Below are positions 7,672-12,514 of a DNA stretch of 12,514 nucleotides, piece after piece (within the stretch, counting starts at the first letter, position 1; each line of letters begins with the position of its first letter). Both the position numbers and the translations under genes were made by a program. The stretch comes from Euperipatoides rowelli (Eukaryota; Onychophora; Udeonychophora; Euonychophora; Peripatopsidae), in NCBI GenBank assembly GCA_003024985.2, contig PXIH01S0043638.1. One strand, written 5' to 3'. The notes under the pieces were generated by a model. The model ran no database searches and was not told where the DNA came from. It was given only the letters and a program-made list of their open reading frames with translations.

Positions 7672-7944
7672 CAACCCTTAGAACAAGTAAAAATGGAATA
7701 TCATACAGAACCTAGAGTAGACTATAAAACAGAATCTAAATCTGATTATAGGTACTGTATTTAGTGGACCAAATGAACCAACTTTAAGTAATGGTGAAGG
7801 TGAAATGTTGTATAGATAAGAGTAGATTCTACTGAAGCCCATAAGTCTGATTACACTTATTTAGTGGATCAAATGAACCAATCCTTACAAAAGATAAACA
7901 TGGAACACCATACCGATAATAATAGAACATATTTTGATGAATGA
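7672..7944 (+). pseudogene. Decayed tandem modules upstream of the zinc-finger ORF
   Basis: Continuing the repeat pattern of the intact N-terminus backwards gives at least two further 33-34-codon modules with stops and shifts. One reads QPLEQVKMEYHTEP, then KSDYRY, and breaks before a TAG. The next begins at the TTAGTGGACCAAATGAACCA near 7761 and is heavily damaged. A third reads SDYTYLVDQMNQSLQKINME (about 7848-7907) and then DNNRTYFDE up to TGA at 7942-7944, in frame with the downstream ORF. The landmark TTAGTGGA(T/C)CAA recurs at about 7761 and 7861, then 8065 and 8164, with equivalents near 7963 and 8266, so the period is 99-102 bp throughout. These copies may be the lost N-terminus of the gene or untranslated relics. 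Confidence 0.7.
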
Positions 7945-7974
7945 TGTGAATCTGGTCAGTCTTTATTTGAGAAA

Positions 7975-10119
7975 ATGAATCGATCCTTAGAAAAAGTAAA
8001 GATGGAATTTTATCCAGACAATGGAATGGACTCGACTGAAGATTATCAATCTGTCCGCACTTATTTAGTGGATCAAGTGAATCAACCCTTAAATGTAAAG
8101 ATGGAATGTTATTTAAATAATGGAACCGACTCTAATGACAATTGTCAATCTGTCGACACATATTTAGTGGATCAAACAAATCCTTCCTTTGAAAAAGTAA
8201 AGATGGAATGTTATATAGACAATGGAACAGGCTCTAATCAGGAATGTAAATCTGATTATACTTATTTAGAGGACCAAATAAAGCAAACTTTAGAAACAGT
8301 GAAGCTAGAGTCTTCTATAAAAGAAAGTAATCAATTTAGTAACCAAGTGCACAAGACATATGACATTTTGACGAAGTCTACAGCTCATTACCTAGATCAG
8401 CCATTTAAATGTAACGTCAAAATAAATTCATCGACACAATTGTCTATTCAAATGAGCATGAAGCATTCCGAGGTTGAAAAAAATCAATCTAATATCGCTG
8501 AAAAAAATTCCATTCTTCCCGTGAAAAAACATTTCAGCTGTGACAAGTGTGAATATAAAACTTCCTCAAAGTTTTGTCTTAAAAAACATCTTAAAATTCA
8601 TTTAGGAAATAATAATTTTGAAAGTAATGTTAAAGATATTGAAAAGAATAGGGACTTAAATGAAATAGGCCTAATAGATAGTTTAGGAAATAATAATTTT
8701 GATTGTGAAAAAAGGGTGTGTAAAACTAACAATAATTTTGATATTAAAATTCAGCGAGAGAATCATTCAATTGTGGAATGTGAATATAAAACCCATGGAA
8801 TTTCTTCTTTGAAATCTCATCAAGCTAAAAAACTTTTTTATAAATTCCATTGTTCAATATGTGTGTTTAAGACTAATACAAATTTGGCTTTTAGTAAACA
8901 TAGTTTGAGCCATTCTCAACGATTGAAATTTCATTGTACAGAATGTGATTTTAAAACCAATTTTAAAAAAAATTTAAAAATTCACCGATACTGTCATAAT
9001 GGTGTATACCAATTTTATTGTACTGAATGCGAGTATAAAACCAATTTTAAAGTTAATTTAAAAACTCACCAATACACACATTCTGGGATCTATAGCTTCC
9101 ATTGTACCGAATGTGAGTATAAAACCAATTGGAAGAAAATGTTTAAAGTTCATTTAGACACACACTCTGTAATATATAAATTCCAATGTACGGAATGTGA
9201 ATATAAAACTAATTTGAAAGATAATTTTAAACTTCACTGTGATACTCATTCCGGGATATATAAATTCCAATGTCCACAATGTCACTATAAAACCAATAAG
9301 AAAGGTAATTTTAACAATCACAGTTATACACATTCTAAAGTATATAAATTACAATGCACAGAATGTGAATATAAAACGAATTTGAAAGGGAACTTTAAAA
9401 CTCATCTGGAAACTCATTCTGGAGTATTTAAGTTCCATTGTACAGAATGTGAATATAAAACTAATTGTAATCGTAATTATAAATCTCACTTGGACACTCA
9501 TTCGGGAGTATATAAATTCCATTGTACAGAATGTGAATTTAAAACCAGTAGGAAATGTAATTTTAAGATTCATCTCGACACTCATTCTGGCATATATAAG
9601 TTTCAGTGTACAGAATGTGAATTTAAAACGAATTTGAAATGTAACTTTAAGACTCATTTACACATTCATTCTGGAGTATTTCAATTCCAGTGTACAGAAT
9701 GTGAATATAAAACCATTTGGAAATATAATTTTAAAATGCATCTGGGAACTCATTCTGGAGTATATAAATTCCATTGTTCTGAATGCAAATATAAAACCAA
9801 TTGGAAAGCTAGTTTTAAAACTCATCTAGACAAGCATTCCGGAGCATGTAAATTCCAATGTACAGAATGTGAATATAAAACAAATTTGAAAGGTAATTTG
9901 AAGACCCATTTCGACACTCATTCTGGAGTTTATAAATTCCAATGTATGGAATGTGAATACAAAACTGTTTGGAAACAGAATTTCAAAACTCATCTCGACA
10001 CTCATTCTGGAATATTTAAATTTCAGTGTACAGAATGTCAATATAAAACCAATTGGAAACGTAGTTTAAAAACTCATCTAGACACTCATTCTGGAGTATT
10101 TAAGTTTAAATGTCAATAG
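7975..10119 (+). CDS. Tandem C2H2 zinc-finger protein with modular N-terminus (714 residues)
   Basis: Probably a nuclear, sequence-specific DNA-binding protein; the target is unknown. Residues 1-112 contain degenerate 33-34-residue modules, each with a V-K-(M/L)-E motif (8-11, 41-44, 75-78, 109-112) that fits the sumoylation consensus. Residues 113-186 show no recognised domain. Finger 1 (187-209) is isolated; 241-283 holds two broken fingers. Residues 291-705 hold 15 complete fingers, C-x2-C-x12-H-x3-H, repeating every 28 residues exactly. The linker is S-G-(V/I)-(Y/F)-K-F instead of TGEKP(Y/F). A 17th finger starts at C713 and is cut by TAG. The finger style (C-E-Y-K-T, with T where F is usual) resembles REST- and hunchback-type fingers. 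The frame is open from 7945. ATG 7975 has A at -3, and ATG 8002 (M10) has a stronger context (A at -3, G at +4), so the start is uncertain. No intron is evident. Confidence 0.85.
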   Translation: MNRSLEKVKMEFYPDNGMDSTEDYQSVRTYLVDQVNQPLNVKMECYLNNGTDSNDNCQSVDTYLVDQTNPSFEKVKMECYIDNGTGSNQECKSDYTYLEDQIKQTLETVKLESSIKESNQFSNQVHKTYDILTKSTAHYLDQPFKCNVKINSSTQLSIQMSMKHSEVEKNQSNIAEKNSILPVKKHFSCDKCEYKTSSKFCLKKHLKIHLGNNNFESNVKDIEKNRDLNEIGLIDSLGNNNFDCEKRVCKTNNNFDIKIQRENHSIVECEYKTHGISSLKSHQAKKLFYKFHCSICVFKTNTNLAFSKHSLSHSQRLKFHCTECDFKTNFKKNLKIHRYCHNGVYQFYCTECEYKTNFKVNLKTHQYTHSGIYSFHCTECEYKTNWKKMFKVHLDTHSVIYKFQCTECEYKTNLKDNFKLHCDTHSGIYKFQCPQCHYKTNKKGNFNNHSYTHSKVYKLQCTECEYKTNLKGNFKTHLETHSGVFKFHCTECEYKTNCNRNYKSHLDTHSGVYKFHCTECEFKTSRKCNFKIHLDTHSGIYKFQCTECEFKTNLKCNFKTHLHIHSGVFQFQCTECEYKTIWKYNFKMHLGTHSGVYKFHCSECKYKTNWKASFKTHLDKHSGACKFQCTECEYKTNLKGNLKTHFDTHSGVYKFQCMECEYKTVWKQNFKTHLDTHSGIFKFQCTECQYKTNWKRSLKTHLDTHSGVFKFKCQ
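8845..10116 (+). repeat. 84-bp tandem repeat encoding fingers 2-17
   Basis: The DNA unit is 84 bp, seen as AAATTCCA(A/T)TGTACAGAATGTGAATATAAAAC followed by a variable 15-20 bases and then AAAACTCATCTNGACACTCATTCTGG. The variable part covers the DNA-contact helix. Neighbouring units are highly alike, which fits expansion by unequal exchange or conversion. Minus-strand open frames at 9349-9657 and 9826-10041 and the short plus frame at 9449-9637 are shadows of this periodic sequence. Confidence 0.9.
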
Positions 10120-10145
10120 GCTACTAAACTAATTTGAAAGGTAAG
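10120..10145 (+). pseudogene. Remnant of zinc finger 17, first half
   Basis: After the TAG the sequence CTACTAAACTAATTTGAAAGGTAAG still aligns with the finger unit (ATAAAACTAATTTGAAAGGTAAT), about four bases short of the consensus, so a small deletion caused both the frameshift and the stop. The last eight bases, AAGGTAAG (10138-10145), are the left target duplication of the inserted element. Confidence 0.75.
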
Positions 10146-10375
10146 GGCAAGAGTTTACTTGACGGACCCTCCTCCTCAAGTAGGATGCTTATAGCAGACA
10201 ACCATTTCCATTGAAGGGAATGGAAGAGAAAATGTCATGTTATTTTTGTTGACCTCTTACAAAATTTAAGAATTTGGCAAAACTAATATGTGAGCTCTTC
10301 ATCAGTGCTTTGTTCACTAGATTTATTTAACACCAGTTGTGGCCATCTTGGGGGTCCGGAAAATAAATTCTTGCC
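10146..10375. mobile_element. 230-bp MITE-like TIR element inserted in finger 17
   Basis: The left end GGCAAGAGTTTACTTGACGG, then ACCC, pairs with the reverse complement of the right end, GGCAAGAATTTATTTTCCGG, then ACCC: 20 of 24 bases agree. Flanks AAGGTAAG (10138-10145) and AAGGTATG (10376-10383) match at 7 of 8 positions. The zinc-finger reading resumes exactly after the right flank, so the insertion boundaries are fixed by the host sequence. An 8-bp duplication is known for hAT-like and a few other DNA transposon superfamilies; the terminal bases do not let me choose. It carries no coding capacity. An AATAAA at 10362-10367 lies about 245 bases after the zinc-finger stop and could serve as a polyadenylation signal. 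Confidence 0.8.
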
Positions 10376-10468
10376 AAGGTATGTTTAAAACTCAAATAGA
10401 CACTCATCCTGGAGTATGTTATATAAATTCCAATTAACAAAATATAAGTATAAAACCTATGAGCTTTA
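10376..10468 (+). pseudogene. Remnant of finger 17 second half and finger 18 start
   Basis: ATGTTTAAAACTCAAATAGA and CACTCATCCTGGAGTA match the end of a finger unit (TTTAAAACTCATCTAGACAC, then TCATTCTGGAGTA). They are followed by TATATAAATTCCAATTAACA and ATATAAGTATAAAACC, which align with the start of the next unit with the TGT and TGC cysteine codons lost. Similarity fades near 10468. The ancestral array was thus at least 17.5 fingers long. Confidence 0.75.
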
Positions 10469-10718
10469 GGTGAGTTATCCGAGTCAGACGGAGGTTCATG
10501 CTCATGGATCACGAAATATTCTAATATTTAATTCTTGTTTTTAACACTGAGTAGTGCTGATTTTAGCCTAGTCCTTAACTCCTTAAGGTCATACAGCCAC
10601 TATCTCCTTTGTCTTCTCCTTCCTAAAACATTTCGAAGACAATTACTAAAAGAAAATTCCACCAGGGAAAAAAAATTACAATTCAATTTTTAAAATATTT
10701 GTCTGTAGCTCCTCCCCC
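10469..10718. other. Non-coding stretch downstream of the zinc-finger gene
   Basis: I see no gene. GAGTTATCCGAGTCAGACGG near 10472 is relatively GC-rich compared with its surroundings and may be a scrap of another repeat. The small minus frame 10327-10512 is antisense to finger remnants and the MITE and is not a gene. Confidence 0.4.
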
Positions 10719-11665
10719 TTTTTGGAATGACTACAGTTTACGTCCCCCCCCCCCATCCAAGATGGCCACCAATTCCAGACATAAATTACTGATAATTAGA
10801 AGACACTTTTCTAATGTCCGTAATATTGAATTATTATTAAAAATATCGATTCAAATATTGAATAATTATGATAAATAACAAATCAACATAATGGATTAAT
10901 ATTAAAAATAATAATTAAATATTAGGGACATTAGAAATACCGGTATGTCTATTAATTACCAGTAATTTACATCTATTATAATAAACAATATCAACTATCT
11001 ACTAACCTTAAAACTAAAATATCTAATATATAAATGAAACAAAAATATTCTTATCCAACATATATTAAATAGTATAAATATTTTATAGCTCTAGCCTTAC
11101 CACCCCCCTCCCACGAGTCAAATTGACTTTTCACCAGCTCTCGGAAGTTCAATATCCCTTCTAAAATAATTTTAATATTTTATTACATCTCTAACCTTAC
11201 CCACCCCTCTCCCACGTGTAAAATCTACATTTTCCCCAGCTTTCGGATAATCTAAAAGTTCCATATCCCTTCCAAAATGATTTTAATATTTTATTACATC
11301 TCTAACCTTACCACCTCCCTCCCTGAATTATAAATCCAACTACGAGTGAAATCTATTTTCCCCNACCTCTCGTATGAAATAGACTATTTTGCAGCCCTCN
11401 GATTATAAACTAAAATATCTAAATTTTAATACATCTCTAACCTTAAATAATCAAAATAAGTAGAAAAACTAAAACATAAACACTTAAGAAAGTTTTAAGT
11501 TCTTCCTATCCCAATTTCGGAAAATAAGACGTCAAAAAATACCATTGAAATATGTATGCTCTTGCTCTAAAACACCAGAAAACATAATAGATAAATTTCA
11601 TTTAAAAACCTGTGCATGTGTAGCAGCAATATCCGGGGGGATGTAAACTGGAGTCTTCCCAAAAA
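10719..11665. mobile_element. Candidate ~947-bp non-autonomous TIR element
   Basis: The left end TTTTTGGAATGACTACAGTT, then TACGTCCCCCC, and the reverse complement of the right end, TTTTTGGGAAGACTCCAGTT, then TACATCCCCCC, agree at 27 of 31 positions. Between them are AT-rich sequence, an 11-C run (10744-10754) and a diverged tandem repeat, but no transposase frame. I could not find a flanking target duplication, and two n bases fall inside, so the element call is tentative. Confidence 0.5.
11089..11452 (+). repeat. Degenerate tandem repeat, three units of 100-135 bp plus a partial
   Basis: Units start with CTCTA(G/A)CCTTACC at about 11089, 11189, 11300 and 11435. Each includes a C-rich CCCTCCC(A)CG stretch, a (T/G)TTTTCCCC-like stretch, CTCTCGGA or similar and, in the first two, ATATCCCTTC and TTTTAATATTTTATTACAT. 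Two n bases (11364, 11400) fall in the third unit, suggesting it was hard to assemble. Confidence 0.75.
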
Positions 11666-12015
11666 ATCTTCCTCTTGTACCTTAAATTGCACAAATACTA
11701 CATCAAGTTTAAAACCCTATACCTTTTTAAAATTACCCAAAGATAAAAAATGTCAGCTGCTTGGGTTAAGAGCAAAGGATTTTTTTTAAATAAATATATT
11801 TACATTTGATACAAGAGAAACAAAGAATCTATCCATGATTTATGATGTCTGCACATAAGTAAATCTTTCTTGTTACTGTAGTCATGCATTTCTTGTTTCC
11901 ACTTGCTTAGTCGTTATTTATCCATTAGCTCAAATCTGGATGCTACTTTTTACTTCTTGAATATCTAGAATAATTCTCCAGTGTGCACTAGTGAGGAAAG
12001 AAAATTTCCAATTTG
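11666..12015. other. AT-rich stretch without recognised gene
   Basis: I see no coding sequence, repeat or RNA gene here. If the tRNA-like sequence just to the right is the head of a SINE, the body would lie in this stretch on the minus strand, but I cannot define its end. Confidence 0.35.
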
Positions 12016-12083
12016 CCACACTGGGTCGAAACCACGACCTCATTACGCCCACAAGCACACCTCTGCTGAGCAGAAACAGTGTG
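12016..12083 (-). ncRNA. tRNA-like sequence (tRNA pseudogene or head of a tRNA-derived SINE)
   Basis: On the minus strand the ends CACACTG and CAGTGTG form a perfect 7-bp acceptor-like stem, followed by a discriminator-like G. Inside are TGCTCAGCAGAGGTGTGC (A-box-like, compare TAGCTCAGTNGG in tRNAs) and GAGGTCGTGGTTTCGACCC (B-box-like). GGTCG/CGACC can pair next to the acceptor stem. CTTGT and ATGAG can form an anticodon-like stem with two G-T pairs around a 7-base loop. At 68 bases it is short for a tRNA, the D-stem has a mismatch and position 33 is not T, so it is unlikely to be a working tRNA. The minus open frame 11988-12197 over it is incidental. Confidence 0.55.
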
Positions 12084-12514
12084 ACCTTGACATAAAACTA
12101 TTTGTTGTGTTGAAATATTAGTCTTTGGCATGAACATTGTAAAAACTTGTTTTATTACAAGCTCAGCTTTACTGTGATCTCTAAAAATGGGAGGCATGTG
12201 GATATGGATGGATGTATAGCCAGAGTTATAATAATTTTATGTACCGTATGTTTTTTTTTTAAATAGAATGTAAGCTGTTGACAGCTTACTTTTTTTTTTA
12301 TACTTCCGGTTTCAGACATCCACTGTATTGTCTAAAAGTAAAATATTTTATATTTTTACTATTCTTATGATTTATTGCTTTTTAACAGACTAATAATTAA
12401 TTATAACCTGGAAAAAATAATCCAGCTCAAGTTTGATATTGAAAAATAAATTAAACTTAAATTTTTATCGGTGATTTATTTCAAAACTTTATTTTTGATC
12501 TAAAATTTTTTTAT
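12084..12514. other. AT-rich stretch with a short hairpin, no gene
   Basis: The only structured item is GTAAGCTGTTGACAGCTTAC (12270-12289), a 9-bp perfect stem with a 2-base loop placed between two T-runs (12251-12260 and 12290-12299). The remainder is AT-rich and I recognise nothing in it. Confidence 0.45.

Noticed and set aside
9349-9657. Minus-strand 102-codon frame opposite the zinc fingers (also 9826-10041 and plus-strand 9449-9637)
   Set aside because: These are shadow frames produced by the stop-free 84-bp periodicity of the finger array.
10327-10512. Minus-strand 61-codon frame
   Set aside because: It is antisense to the MITE end and the finger remnants.
11988-12197. Minus-strand 69-codon frame
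   Set aside because: It runs through the tRNA-like sequence; no protein family was recognised and a non-coding explanation is better.

Overview
The window is AT-rich, repeat-laden DNA from an animal nuclear genome. An invertebrate is likely; arthropod (hemipteran-like) or mollusc both fit and I cannot decide between them. Reasons: a long tandem C2H2 zinc-finger gene, several decayed LINE retrotransposons of at least two lineages, short TIR elements, a tRNA-like sequence, long homopolymer runs and no bacterial gene organisation. Seven single n bases (1621, 2589, 4434, 6223, 7657, 11364, 11400) probably mark joins between assembled pieces or unresolved bases.

Layout. 1-240: AT-rich, nothing recognised. 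240-787: minus-strand LINE reverse-transcriptase fragment ending at a perfect 76-bp palindrome (750-825). 957-1620: direct repeat of the palindrome arm, then a dispersed repeat ending in a ~50-bp tandem array. 1622-2588: mostly unexplained, with a GAGATCAAGACC-type tract. 2590-3113: minus-strand LINE 'B' fragment. 3114-3326: plus-strand LINE 'A' C-terminal fragment. 3327-4433: AT-rich. 4435-5010: LINE RT scrap plus a second copy of the dispersed repeat. 5252-5348: earlier part of LINE A. 5349-6222: rest of LINE B. 6224-7656: no convincing gene. 7672-7944: decayed copies of a 33-34-codon module. 7975-10119: intact 714-residue zinc-finger ORF. 10120-10468: a decayed 17th finger and part of an 18th, split by a 230-bp TIR element with an 8-bp target duplication. 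10719-11665: candidate TIR element with internal tandem repeats. 12016-12083: minus-strand tRNA-like sequence.

Two observations stand out. First, 2590-2682 and 6130-6222 are the same 93 bases, each abutting an n on the opposite side. Both the LINE B frame and the host LINE A frame become continuous only if the piece 4435-6222 is placed before 2590-4433. The scaffold order shown is therefore probably wrong here, and the true structure is LINE B nested inside LINE A. Second, the zinc-finger gene has a tandem N-terminal module, each intact copy carrying a sumoylation-type V-K-(M/L)-E motif, followed by 16 complete fingers with non-canonical S-G-(V/I)-(Y/F)-K linkers. The gene has decayed at both ends.

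I see no operon-like or defence-type system. The interest lies in the zinc-finger gene and in nested or misordered mobile DNA.
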